DNA from: Gammaproteobacteria bacterium
GTDB lineage: Bacteria > Pseudomonadota > Gammaproteobacteria > SZUA-229
DNA length: 8,858 bases
Assembly: GCA_030641945.1 (NCBI GenBank)
Contig: DAOWLL010000044.1
Location: 1 to 8,858 of the forward strand
Reading direction: 5' to 3'
Shown here: positions 1 to 7,435 of the stretch, piece by piece
How the letters are laid out: each line of letters begins with the position of its first letter
How positions within the stretch are numbered: the stretch's first letter is position 1
Position numbers and translations under genes: made by a program
The notes under the pieces: model-generated
Seen by the model: only the letters and a program-made list of their open reading frames with translations
Told to the model about the DNA's origin: nothing
The model's database searches: none

Positions 1-3
1 AAC

Positions 4-48
<45 letters not shown>

Positions 49-80
49 TTGTTTTTGCTAATTGCCACTGGGCAGAATTC

Positions 81-108
81 CTCGCCCCTCGTCCCTCGTC
101 CCTTGCCA
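81..108. repeat. Tandem heptamer array (CTCGTCC-like)
   Basis: Four 7-bp units stand in a row: CTCGCCC, CTCGTCC, CTCGTCC and the diverged CTTGCCA. The unit sequence is unrelated to the AGTGAAT array 32 bp upstream, but the period is the same. The array ends 14 bp before the nadD start codon, so it lies in the nadD leader or promoter region. I see no convincing -35/-10 pair in positions 1-122, nor a Shine-Dalgarno sequence. Function is unknown. Confidence 0.8.
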
Positions 109-113
109 CTCCA

Positions 114-131
114 GCCGATCCTATGATCGGC
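114..131 (+). promoter_or_regulatory. Hairpin overlapping the nadD start codon
   Basis: GCCGATC (114-120) and GATCGGC (125-131) form a perfect 7-bp inverted repeat around the 4-base loop CTAT. The A and T of the nadD ATG (123-125) are in the loop and its G is the first base of the right arm. No purine-rich ribosome binding site precedes it. In mRNA the hairpin could hold the start codon in a fixed structure and tune NadD translation. That role is inference; the inverted repeat itself is plainly visible. Confidence 0.5.
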
Positions 132-740
132 GTTTTGGGAGGTACCTTCGATCCGGTTCATTTCGGGCATTTACGCCCGGCGCTTGAGGTGATGCAGGCG
201 GTTGGTCTGGAGCAGGTTCGCTTTTTACCTAACCGTATTCCTCCGCATCGTGAGACACCATGGCTAAATGTAGAGAATCGACTCGAGTTGCTGAAAACGG
301 CAATCGATGATCAGCCTGGCTTCGAGCTCGATCAGCGTGAGCTGCAAAGAGAGGGCCATTCTTACATGGTGGATACGCTTGAATCTCTGCGCGCCGATTT
401 TCCTTCGCATTCGGTTTGCCTGGTACTTGGTATGGATGCATTTCTTGGACTAAAGCAATGGCATCAATGGCAACGGGTTCCTGAATTGTGCCATCTGATA
501 GTAACAACCCGGCCCGGTTTCGAGATGCCTGGCGACTTTATCCAGCAGCTGCCTGCTACGCTTGTAACAAAAGCGTCCGGGTTATCTGAAGTAGCTGCAG
601 GGCGAATCCTGTTACAATCAGTGACACAGCTTGATATATCCGCGAGCCATATCAGGGCGATGTTGGCACAAGGGCAAAGCGTACGTTATCTGTTACCTGA
701 CGAGGTGAACAACAAATTAATGAAGATGGTGAAAAACTGA
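123..740 (+). CDS. nadD: Nicotinate-nucleotide adenylyltransferase
   Basis: NadD transfers AMP from ATP to nicotinate mononucleotide, giving deamido-NAD and pyrophosphate, the penultimate step of NAD synthesis in the cytoplasm. The protein has 205 residues, close to the usual length of about 210. The nucleotidyltransferase signature [11 protein letters not shown] is at residues 6-16 and carries the HxGH-type ATP-binding histidines. The PPHR motif that helps bind the nicotinate nucleotide is at 40-43. The C-terminal ISASHIR at 172-178 matches the ISxTxIR phosphate-binding motif, with Ser replacing the usual Thr. The ATG at 123 is the only plausible start: no ATG, GTG or TTG lies between it and the in-frame stop at 45-47, and the signature begins six residues in. 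There is no clear Shine-Dalgarno sequence. It is the first gene of a tight nadD-rsfS-rlmH set. Confidence 0.97.
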   Translation: MIGVLGGTFDPVHFGHLRPALEVMQAVGLEQVRFLPNRIPPHRETPWLNVENRLELLKTAIDDQPGFELDQRELQREGHSYMVDTLESLRADFPSHSVCLVLGMDAFLGLKQWHQWQRVPELCHLIVTTRPGFEMPGDFIQQLPATLVTKASGLSEVAAGRILLQSVTQLDISASHIRAMLAQGQSVRYLLPDEVNNKLMKMVKN

Positions 741-742
741 AT

Positions 743-1090
743 ATGGGCGTTGATGAAATCAGAGTGCTGGTGAAGGGGGCGCTCGAAGACCTGAAGGCTG
801 AGAATATTGTTGAACTCGACGTGCGCGATAAGACTGATGTCACCGACTACATCATTATAGCCAGCGGCAACTCAAGCCGGCATGTTAAATCCATAGCCAA
901 TAATGTGGCAGTGGCAGCTAAAAAAGCAGGGCATCCGCCAATCGGTGTCGAAGGTGAAACGGATGGTGAATGGATGCTGGTCGATCTTGCGGATGTGGTG
1001 GTGCATGTGATGCAGCCGCAGATTCGTCAGTTCTATGATCTTGAAAATTTGTGGCAGGTTGATCTCTCCAGGCATCAGGAATCCTTCTGA
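743..1090 (+). CDS. rsfS: Ribosomal silencing factor RsfS
   Basis: RsfS (formerly YbeB; the Iojap family) binds ribosomal protein uL14 on the 50S subunit and blocks subunit joining when nutrients are short. The 115-residue protein is near the family's usual 105-120. Family hallmarks are [14 protein letters not shown] at 35-48, [16 protein letters not shown] at 75-90 and FYDLENLW at 97-104. The start ATG is two bases after the nadD stop, and a weak GGTGA at 728-732 within the end of nadD could serve as ribosome binding site, so translation is probably coupled. The nadD-rsfS-rlmH order is conserved in many proteobacteria, which supports the call. Nothing looks broken. Confidence 0.97.
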   Translation: MGVDEIRVLVKGALEDLKAENIVELDVRDKTDVTDYIIIASGNSSRHVKSIANNVAVAAKKAGHPPIGVEGETDGEWMLVDLADVVVHVMQPQIRQFYDLENLWQVDLSRHQESF

Positions 1091-1093
1091 TCT

Positions 1094-1564
1094 GTGCATA
1101 TTCACCTGCTTGCAGTCGGCCAGAAAATGCCCGCATGGGTAGCTCAGGCCTGTGATGATTATCTAAAACGTCTGCCACGTGAATTACAGCTCAATACCAT
1201 AGAAGTGCCGTTAATCAAACGTGGTAAAAACCCCGATATTCAGCGTATCGTTCGAGATGAAAGCAGAAAGGTGCTTGACGCTATCCCGGCGGGATGCAGC
1301 CTGGTTGCGCTGGATGTGAAGGGGAAGAAAATTTCGACTGAAAAACTCGCAGCCACGCTGGACAACTGGATGCAGCAGGGCCAGGACATAGCGATAGCCA
1401 TCGGTGGCCCGGATGGATTCTCGGATGAGTTGCTGCAGCAGGCAGGCCAGACACTGTCCCTGTCTGACATGACTTTCCCGCATCCACTGGTGCGCATTAT
1501 TATCGTCGAACAGCTGTACCGGGCGTGGAGTATTATCAATAACCATCCCTATCACCGTGCTTGA
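1094..1564 (+). CDS. rlmH: 23S rRNA pseudouridine-1915 N3-methyltransferase
   Basis: RlmH is a SPOUT-class enzyme that uses S-adenosylmethionine to methylate N3 of pseudouridine 1915 in helix 69 of 23S rRNA, acting on assembled 70S ribosomes. The 156-residue length matches the family (155 in E. coli). The N-terminus (HLLAVGQKMPAWV, residues 4-16), the knot segment IGGPDGFS at 103-110, PHPLVR at 129-134 and the C-terminal HPYHR at 151-155 are all diagnostic and form the trefoil-knot cofactor and RNA sites. The start is GTG, three bases after the rsfS stop, with AGGA at 1077-1080 as a distant ribosome binding site. Its TGA stop lies inside the left end of the palindromic sequence that follows, so an insertion may have landed at its 3' end without damaging it. 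Confidence 0.97.
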   Translation: MHIHLLAVGQKMPAWVAQACDDYLKRLPRELQLNTIEVPLIKRGKNPDIQRIVRDESRKVLDAIPAGCSLVALDVKGKKISTEKLAATLDNWMQQGQDIAIAIGGPDGFSDELLQQAGQTLSLSDMTFPHPLVRIIIVEQLYRAWSIINNHPYHRA

Positions 1565-1706
1565 GTAAACCTGTAGTAATGATCCTGTACACCATCTCTG
1601 CGTTACAAACGTGCTCGAATCCTCATGTATTTGACTATACACTCCGGTTCTGTGCGCATTTGTGCCCTGATCTGATGCACAATCTCATCACTGCTGGCTT
1701 ACTCAA
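1561..1706. repeat. MITE-like palindromic intergenic element
   Basis: The stretch between rlmH and maf contains no gene but is highly structured. TTGAGTAA (1561-1568) and TTACTCAA (1699-1706) form an exact 8-bp inverted pair at its edges. Inside is an imperfect palindrome at 1605-1663. ACAAA (1605-1609) pairs with TTTGT (1659-1663), GAATC (1617-1621) pairs with GGTTC (1646-1650) with one G-T wobble, and TGTAT (1626-1630) pairs with ATACA (1637-1641) around a 6-base loop. The G+C-poor inner hairpin has no T-tract on the + strand, so it is not a standard intrinsic terminator. Its general shape resembles dispersed palindromic repeats of gammaproteobacterial genomes, but I cannot test copy number here. 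The element boundaries are inferred. Confidence 0.5.
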
Positions 1707-1721
1707 AAAATAAACAGTGAA

Positions 1722-2309
1722 ATGAGTAGAAAGTTAATACTGGCTTCTGCTTCGCCACGAAGAAGAGAGTTGCTGGAGCAGATTGGTGTTGAGTTTCATA
1801 TTCATCCGGTTGATATGGATGAGTCCATGCTGCCGGGTGAAAGTGTGTTGCAACATGTGAAGCGGCTTGCGATAGAGAAGGCGCGCCTTGGATACGCGTA
1901 TGGTTCACAGCAGGAAAATGATCTGGCCGTGTTGGCTGCCGACACCGTGGTTGAAATTGAGGGTGAAGTGCTGGGCAAACCGGTAAACAGTCAGCAGGCA
2001 GCAGTTTTTTTAGCTAGACTTTCAGGAAAGCAACACAAGGTGCACACTGCTGTAGCTGTTGTTACAGGTGAGAATGAACTGACCGGGATCAGCAGCAGTG
2101 AAGTCGAGTTTACGCAGCTCTCTGAGCAACAGATTACTGCTTATGTGGAAACCGGCGAGCCGTTGGACAAGGCAGGTGCCTACGCAATTCAGGGTGTCGC
2201 AGCACAGTTCATAGTCAATTTGAACGGCAGCTATTCGGGTGTGCTGGGGCTGCCGTTATATGAAACAGCAAAGCTATTCTCAGCTTGTGGTGTTTCTTGC
2301 AGAATTTAA
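1722..2309 (+). CDS. maf: Maf-family nucleotide pyrophosphatase (dTTP/UTP type)
   Basis: Maf proteins hydrolyse non-canonical or surplus nucleoside triphosphates to monophosphate and pyrophosphate. This one resembles the E. coli YhdE subgroup, known for dTTP, UTP and modified pyrimidine nucleotides, more than the YceF (m7GTP) subgroup. The 195 residues match the family. Visible motifs are the substrate-loop ASASPRRRELL at 8-18, AADTVV at 72-77 with probable catalytic Asp74, GKP at 85-87, GEPLDKAGAYAIQG at 145-158, and NGSYSGVLGLPL at 168-179. The DKAGAY..QG stretch is typical of the YhdE subgroup. The ATG at 1722 is preceded only by a weak ribosome binding site. As in E. coli, the gene sits directly upstream of rng. 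A run of seven T at 2005-2011 lies within an intact frame. Confidence 0.95.
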   Translation: MSRKLILASASPRRRELLEQIGVEFHIHPVDMDESMLPGESVLQHVKRLAIEKARLGYAYGSQQENDLAVLAADTVVEIEGEVLGKPVNSQQAAVFLARLSGKQHKVHTAVAVVTGENELTGISSSEVEFTQLSEQQITAYVETGEPLDKAGAYAIQGVAAQFIVNLNGSYSGVLGLPLYETAKLFSACGVSCRI

Positions 2310-2334
2310 TTTTATATAAGAAAGAATACTAACT

Positions 2335-3801
2335 ATGTCTATCAGCAAGGAAATCCTGGTCAATATTACGCCGCAGGAAACGCGTGTTGCGATCCTCGAA
2401 AATGGCATGGTACACGAGATTTATATCGAACGGCGGCGAAGCAAGGGGCTTGTTGGCAATATATACAAGGGACTGGTGGCTCGTGTATTGCCTGGAATGG
2501 AGGCGGCTTTTGTCGACGTGGGGCTTGAACGCGCGGCTTTTTTACATGTGTCTGATGTCGCACAGGCCCGCCAGATTCGAAATGGTGGCGACATGCCGCA
2601 TATAAGCCATGTGCTGCGGGAAGGGCAGGAGTTGCTGGTGCAGGTCATTAAGGATCCCCTGGGGACCAAGGGTGCACGCCTGACGACCAATATAACAATT
2701 CCTTCACGCTACCTGGTGTTTATGCCGAATTCTGACAACGTGGGTGTTTCTTCCCGTATTGAAAGTGATGAAGAACGAGACCGTTTGCGTAACATGCTGT
2801 TGTCACAGGATGAGCGTGCTGCGAATACCGGTTATATCATTCGCACTGCGGCAGAGGTTGCAACCACGGAGTCGATCTCCAGTGATGTTACCTACCTGAA
2901 TCGTGTGTGGGAGGCGGTTAATCACAAGGCGAAAGATGCTCAGGCGGGTGCTGTTGTGCATAAAGATCTTCCGCTCTATCTACGTGTATTGCGTGACATG
3001 GTCGATGAAGATCTCGAGAAGATCCGCGTAGATTCAAGGGAAACTTACTCAATCATGAAGGAGTTTGCGCAAACATATGTGCCTGAGGTTGCAGATGTTA
3101 TCGAGCATTACCCGGGCGAGCGTCCGATTTTCGATCTGCATGGTGTCGAGGACGAGATTCAGAAGGGACTGGAACGAAAAGTTCATTTGAAGTCAGGCGG
3201 GCATCTGGTCCTTGACCAGACTGAAGCGATGACGACCATCGATGTAAATACCGGTGCCTTTGTAGGTAGCAGAAACCTGGAAGAGACTATTTTTAAAACC
3301 AACCTGGAGGCTGCGCAGGCTATTGCCCGTCAATTACGCCTGAGAAACCTGGGAGGTATCGTTATTCTTGATTTTATCGATATGGCCGAAGAGGAACACA
3401 AGCGGCAGGTGATGCGTGCGCTTGAGAAAGCAATGGAAAAGGATCATGCGCGTACCCAGGTGTGCCAGGTGTCGACACTTGGGCTTGTCGAAATGACACG
3501 CAAAAGAACTCGAGAAAGTCTGGAACATGTGCTGTGCACTGTTTGTCCAACGTGTGAAGGGCGGGGCACGGTGAAATCGGCCGAAACCATCTGTTATGAA
3601 ATATTCAGGGAGATATTGCGTGAAGCAAGACAGTTTGATGCCAAGGAGCTGCTGGTGCTGGCTTCACAGGATGTGGTGGACCTTCTGGTCGATGAAGAAT
3701 CCGCTAGTCTCGCTGAGCTCGAAGATTTTATCGCTATACCTATTAAGTTTCAGGTTGAGGCGATGTTTACACAAGAACAGTATGATGTCGTGATTATGTG
3801 A
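2335..3801 (+). CDS. rng: Ribonuclease G
   Basis: RNase G is the short paralogue of RNase E, a 5'-monophosphate-sensing endonuclease that matures the 5' end of 16S rRNA and degrades some mRNAs. The 488 residues equal the E. coli enzyme (489) and lack the long C-terminal scaffold of RNase E. An S1-like RNA-binding domain covers about residues 35-125. The catalytic core carries the metal-binding aspartates Asp303 (in TIDVNTG, 301-307) and Asp346 (in VILDFIDM, 343-350). The Zn-link CPTC at 404-407 supplies Cys404 and Cys407 for dimer bridging. The start ATG lies 25 bp after maf in an AT-rich spacer with an A/G-rich AAGAAAGA at about 2318-2325 as weak ribosome binding site. The reading frame is intact and all key residues are present. 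Confidence 0.97.
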   Translation: MSISKEILVNITPQETRVAILENGMVHEIYIERRRSKGLVGNIYKGLVARVLPGMEAAFVDVGLERAAFLHVSDVAQARQIRNGGDMPHISHVLREGQELLVQVIKDPLGTKGARLTTNITIPSRYLVFMPNSDNVGVSSRIESDEERDRLRNMLLSQDERAANTGYIIRTAAEVATTESISSDVTYLNRVWEAVNHKAKDAQAGAVVHKDLPLYLRVLRDMVDEDLEKIRVDSRETYSIMKEFAQTYVPEVADVIEHYPGERPIFDLHGVEDEIQKGLERKVHLKSGGHLVLDQTEAMTTIDVNTGAFVGSRNLEETIFKTNLEAAQAIARQLRLRNLGGIVILDFIDMAEEEHKRQVMRALEKAMEKDHARTQVCQVSTLGLVEMTRKRTRESLEHVLCTVCPTCEGRGTVKSAETICYEIFREILREARQFDAKELLVLASQDVVDLLVDEESASLAELEDFIAIPIKFQVEAMFTQEQYDVVIM

Positions 3802-3805
3802 TACA

Positions 3806-3823
3806 CGTCATTACGCGTCATTA
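3806..3823. repeat. CGTCATTA direct repeat in the rng-yhdP spacer
   Basis: CGTCATTA occurs at 3806-3813 and again at 3816-3823, separated by two bases, so the copies are exactly 10 bp (about one helical turn) apart. The 43-bp spacer (3802-3844) also has an AT-rich TTATATAA at 3828-3835 but no ribosome binding site before yhdP. Same-face spacing would suit a regulator binding site, but it may equally be chance. Confidence 0.35.
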
Positions 3824-3844
3824 TTACTTATATAAACTCCGTCA

Positions 3845-6800
3845 ATGGGCTGGATAAGAAAAATTCGCATCTGCCTGATATCTTCTGTGGCAGTCGCGCT
3901 AATCGTATTGGCTGTCGCCTTTACTTTACTGCGTACCTTGCTGCCTTATGCAACAGGATATATTGCAGAAATAGAAAAGGGCATTAGTGATCAAATAGGT
4001 CTGCCAGTAAGTATTGGTTCGCTCGATGCAGATATGCACTGGTTTACACCAAGACTCAAGGTGCTTGACCTGGTTATCTATAAAGAAGATGGCAAGGAAA
4101 AGTTATTCACTCTAACTGAAGCTAATTTCTCTCTCGCATACCTGGAATCGATCAGGTTCATGATACCAATGGTAGGCGATATCAGTCTGCATGGGGCTGA
4201 ACTTTTTATTGAGCGTCATCCCGAAGGCAAGTGGGTCATTCAGGGCTTTGAAATTTACGAGAGGGAGTCATCAAAAGATTCGGAAGAGCTGATCGAGCTG
4301 ATATTGAGTGCAGACATTGCACTCATCGACAGCCGCATACACTGGCATGATTATACCGGTAGAAGCCGGAACATGGATTTTGCAGGTGCCAGTGTACTGC
4401 TTGAAAATTATCTTGGTAAACAGTATCTCGAGATTGATGTAGGGCTTCCGGCTGATCTTGGCGAAAGATTCAGGCTTGTGGCCGAACTGGATGGTGATCT
4501 CAGGGACTTTGCAAGTCTTGAAGCGAAATTCCATGTCAGTGGAACAGGGCTGGTTTTAAAAAACTGGGTTAGTACAACCAGAATCAAGGAATTTGTACAT
4601 GGCAGCGGCAAGCTGGATACGAACTTCTGGGTTCATGTCAATAAAGCGAGCGTTACGCGTTTTGCAGCTGCTTTCAATGCAACGGATCTGGTGCTGGCAA
4701 ATGTTAAAGATCGTAAAAAAACATGGTCTGCAAATCGGCTGGAAACAAAAATATTCTGGCGCGCTCTAAATCAGGGCTGGCGTCTTGATGTGCGTGATTT
4801 ACTGCTGCAGAAGGATGGTGTTTTATGGAATGAAGTAGCAGATATTGTTGTTGCAAATGATGAAACGGACTGGCGGATTCTTGCCAGTTACCTCAAGCCG
4901 GCTGATATCGTACCATTAATACATGTTCTTCCTGAGGTTGTTGACGTGTCTGCGTTCAGCAGCTATCTCGGCTATGTGCCAGCAGGTGAATTTGTTAATT
5001 TCGAGGCGATATTCAGTGAAGATGAAAACCCTGATCTTCAATTGAGTACTGGATTTACTGATCTGGATTTGAATATCGCAGATCGAGGCATAGCTATCAA
5101 AGGGCTTGATGGCGAACTGCAAATTGACAGTAACAAGTCTGAATTGCTGATCGAATCCAGTGATGTAATTGTGAAGGCCGGTAATTTATTCAGGTGGCCG
5201 TTACAGCTGGACAGTATCAGTGGCAAGGTGGCAGTAGAACTTGAGGAGGGTGGGCTCAAGCTGGAGACGCCGGCACTGCATGTAAAAAACCAGCACCTGG
5301 AGACAGTCACACGCGCGTTTGCCGAAATTTCAGCTGATAACGAGGTCTTTCTTGATATACAGGGCAATGCCGTGAATGGTATTGGTAAACACGCTTACCG
5401 GTATCTTCCCACATCCATAATGTCCGAGGAGCTTGTGTACTGGCTCGATAATGCAATTGTTGGTGGTTATGTTCCTTCCGGCAGTTTCATTTTTCGTGGT
5501 GTCGCCAACGAATACCCCTTTGATGACAACCAGGGTGTGATGCAGATTCTGTTCGATGTCAGGGACGGAAGGCTGCACTTTCTCAATGGTTGGCCTGATG
5601 TGCAGAATGCTTCTGCAACAGTGCTCTTTCACAACGCATCATTATCTATAGAGAATGGCCGCAGCCGTGAAGAAAGCGGTGCTGTGGCGTTGATTAATGC
5701 AGACATTCCCGATCTCAGGGATGCAATGCTGCTGGTTTCGGGTAATGTCAAGGCTCCGGCCGATGAGTTGCAGCAATATATCTGGAACAGCGGGCTGGAC
5801 CGTACTCTTGGCAGAGCTGTTGAACAGTTTCAGGCAAGCGGTCAGGCTGAAATCAATCTCGACATCGATGTGCCACTGGGTAAGGACAGAAGAACCGTGG
5901 ATCAGCTGCAGGCCAGGGGCGATATCGCTTTTAGTGATAACGAGCTGTTCTTCCCCTTAACTGATTATCTTGTAACTGAGATCAATGGAAAGTTGTCATT
6001 TACCACGACAAGTTTGCAGGGCGAAAATATTCGCGGTAATTTTTATGGTCAGCCTGTTAATATTAATGTACGGCAAAGCGAAGATGAAACAAAACCTGAA
6101 ACACTGTTTTATGTAAGTGGTAACTGGAAGGTCGATTCATTGCTCAGGCGATTTAACTGGAGTTATCCTTCGATACTTGACGGAAGCTCGCATTGGGACG
6201 TGGTTTTGCATGTTCCACACAAGTCAACTGACTACAACATTATGTTTGAAGCATCATCCATGCTGGAAGGTGTCAGCATCGGTGCTTCCGATATTATTTA
6301 TAAACCGGCTGAGCAGAGCGTACCTGTTTCAATCAATCTCAAGATGCTTGGAGAAGCGCGCCAGTTGACGGTTGCTTCAGCCGACAGGCTGGATTTAGCC
6401 ACAACATTCGATGAAGATAATAACTGGCAGTTCGATGTGACTTCGCCGGTAATCAGCGGTAATGGTGAGATAAATGCGGATTTTGATGTAGATACCACGG
6501 GCAAATTTGATCTCGAATTCCTCAATTTGTCAGCATTCATGAGTGGTGATGGTACAACGGCGAGAATATGGAATCTAAAGGCTTCGAACATACCTTCCTT
6601 GCGTGTAAAAACAAAAACACTGGTATGGAGGGACTGGAGATTAAGGGATGTGAAGTTCGAGACTGACCATCATCCGCGGGGAATGGTGATAAACAACATT
6701 AGCATTAACGATCCGCATTTACTGGTATCCGGCAAAGGAAGCTGGCTTAGAAGATCGTGGCGTCTGGATGAAGAAACAACTTTCAGTTTTAAGCTCTCAA

Positions 6801-7435
6801 GCCCAAATGTGGGTGATATGCTGCAGCATCTGGGCTATTCCCGATATGTAGACAAGAGCAAGATGCAGGCTACGCTGCATTGGCAATGGCCTGGGGCGCC
6901 CTACAAATTTAGCTGGGGGGCGTTATCAGGAAAAATGAGCGTCGATTTTGAAGAAGGGGTCGTTTCTGATATCGACCCGGGTGCCGGCGGACGTTTTCTA
7001 GGCTTGTTCAATCTGCTGCATTTGCCAAAAAGGCTGAGTCTTGATTTTGCCGATGTATACAAAAAAGGCTTTGTGTTCGATTCGATTACAGGAACTTATA
7101 TTTTTGGCGGCGGAGATGCAGTAACGCAGGATGTAGAGATACGTGCATCAGCTGCGGACCTGACCATGATGGGGCGGATTGGCGTGGAGGATCAGGATTA
7201 TGACCTGGTTGCTATTGTCAGGCCGCATTCGTCCGTTGCCACATTCGCGGGCGGTACGCTGGTGGCAGGGCCAACGATTGGTCTTGGTCTGGTATTATTG
7301 CAGGAAATATTTGGGCTTGATCTGTTGGGTAAAGACATTCATAAGATTCAAGGCCCCTGGAGCGATCCGGTGGTGACAAATATATCTGGCGAAACTGAAG
7401 ATGAGTCCGAGGACCTGTTTAATGACTTTGAGTGA
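3845..7435 (+). CDS. yhdP: AsmA-family envelope phospholipid transport protein YhdP
   Basis: YhdP is one of the TamB/YdbH/YhdP group of large inner-membrane-anchored proteins that bridge the periplasm as lipid-transfer grooves and help supply phospholipid to the outer membrane. The protein has 1196 residues, slightly shorter than E. coli YhdP (1266). A single membrane helix spans about residues 9-29 after a basic start (Arg5, Lys6, Arg8). A long periplasmic body rich in alternating hydrophobic beta strands follows, with a DUF3971-type N-terminal half and an AsmA-like C-terminal part. The conserved C-terminal block begins GGRFLGLFNLLHLPKRLSLDF at 1048-1068 and runs through a hydrophobic glycine-rich segment (FAGGTLVAGPTIGLGLVLL) to the IQGPWSDP motif. 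The last 16 residues (1181-1196) form an acidic tail. The ATG at 3845 is fixed by an in-frame stop at 3833-3835; no good ribosome binding site is visible. Its 3' end overlaps the next gene by 14 bp. Confidence 0.95.
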   Translation: MGWIRKIRICLISSVAVALIVLAVAFTLLRTLLPYATGYIAEIEKGISDQIGLPVSIGSLDADMHWFTPRLKVLDLVIYKEDGKEKLFTLTEANFSLAYLESIRFMIPMVGDISLHGAELFIERHPEGKWVIQGFEIYERESSKDSEELIELILSADIALIDSRIHWHDYTGRSRNMDFAGASVLLENYLGKQYLEIDVGLPADLGERFRLVAELDGDLRDFASLEAKFHVSGTGLVLKNWVSTTRIKEFVHGSGKLDTNFWVHVNKASVTRFAAAFNATDLVLANVKDRKKTWSANRLETKIFWRALNQGWRLDVRDLLLQKDGVLWNEVADIVVANDETDWRILASYLKPADIVPLIHVLPEVVDVSAFSSYLGYVPAGEFVNFEAIFSEDENPDLQLSTGFTDLDLNIADRGIAIKGLDGELQIDSNKSELLIESSDVIVKAGNLFRWPLQLDSISGKVAVELEEGGLKLETPALHVKNQHLETVTRAFAEISADNEVFLDIQGNAVNGIGKHAYRYLPTSIMSEELVYWLDNAIVGGYVPSGSFIFRGVANEYPFDDNQGVMQILFDVRDGRLHFLNGWPDVQNASATVLFHNASLSIENGRSREESGAVALINADIPDLRDAMLLVSGNVKAPADELQQYIWNSGLDRTLGRAVEQFQASGQAEINLDIDVPLGKDRRTVDQLQARGDIAFSDNELFFPLTDYLVTEINGKLSFTTTSLQGENIRGNFYGQPVNINVRQSEDETKPETLFYVSGNWKVDSLLRRFNWSYPSILDGSSHWDVVLHVPHKSTDYNIMFEASSMLEGVSIGASDIIYKPAEQSVPVSINLKMLGEARQLTVASADRLDLATTFDEDNNWQFDVTSPVISGNGEINADFDVDTTGKFDLEFLNLSAFMSGDGTTARIWNLKASNIPSLRVKTKTLVWRDWRLRDVKFETDHHPRGMVINNISINDPHLLVSGKGSWLRRSWRLDEETTFSFKLSSPNVGDMLQHLGYSRYVDKSKMQATLHWQWPGAPYKFSWGALSGKMSVDFEEGVVSDIDPGAGGRFLGLFNLLHLPKRLSLDFADVYKKGFVFDSITGTYIFGGGDAVTQDVEIRASAADLTMMGRIGVEDQDYDLVAIVRPHSSVATFAGGTLVAGPTIGLGLVLLQEIFGLDLLGKDIHKIQGPWSDPVVTNISGETEDESEDLFNDFE
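7409..7413 (+). promoter_or_regulatory. Ribosome binding site deciding the start at 7422
   Basis: GAGGA lies 8 bases before the ATG at 7422, inside the end of yhdP. It supports 7422 over the upstream in-frame ATG at 7401 and the downstream ATG at 7455, neither of which has an equally good site. Confidence 0.65.

Noticed and set aside
1211..1642. 143-codon open frame on the - strand across rlmH
   Set aside because: It lies opposite a well-conserved rlmH, its translation resembles no family I know, and it runs into the palindromic repeat. Treated as a shadow.
1631..1659. TTGACT as a -35 box for a maf promoter
   Set aside because: No acceptable -10 hexamer lies 16-18 bases downstream (GCGCAT at the expected place), and TTGACT is the loop of the inner hairpin.
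1605..1663. Rho-independent terminator after rlmH
   Set aside because: The stem is interrupted and not GC-rich at its base, and no T-tract follows on the + strand.
1713..1721. AACAGTGAA before maf as a relic of the AGTGAAT array
   Set aside because: It matches only one unit and a bit, with no tandem repetition, so chance is the simpler explanation.
2005..2011. Run of seven T in maf as a frameshift or phase-variation site
   Set aside because: The frame is intact and the conserved motifs continue downstream in the same frame; seven T alone is weak evidence.
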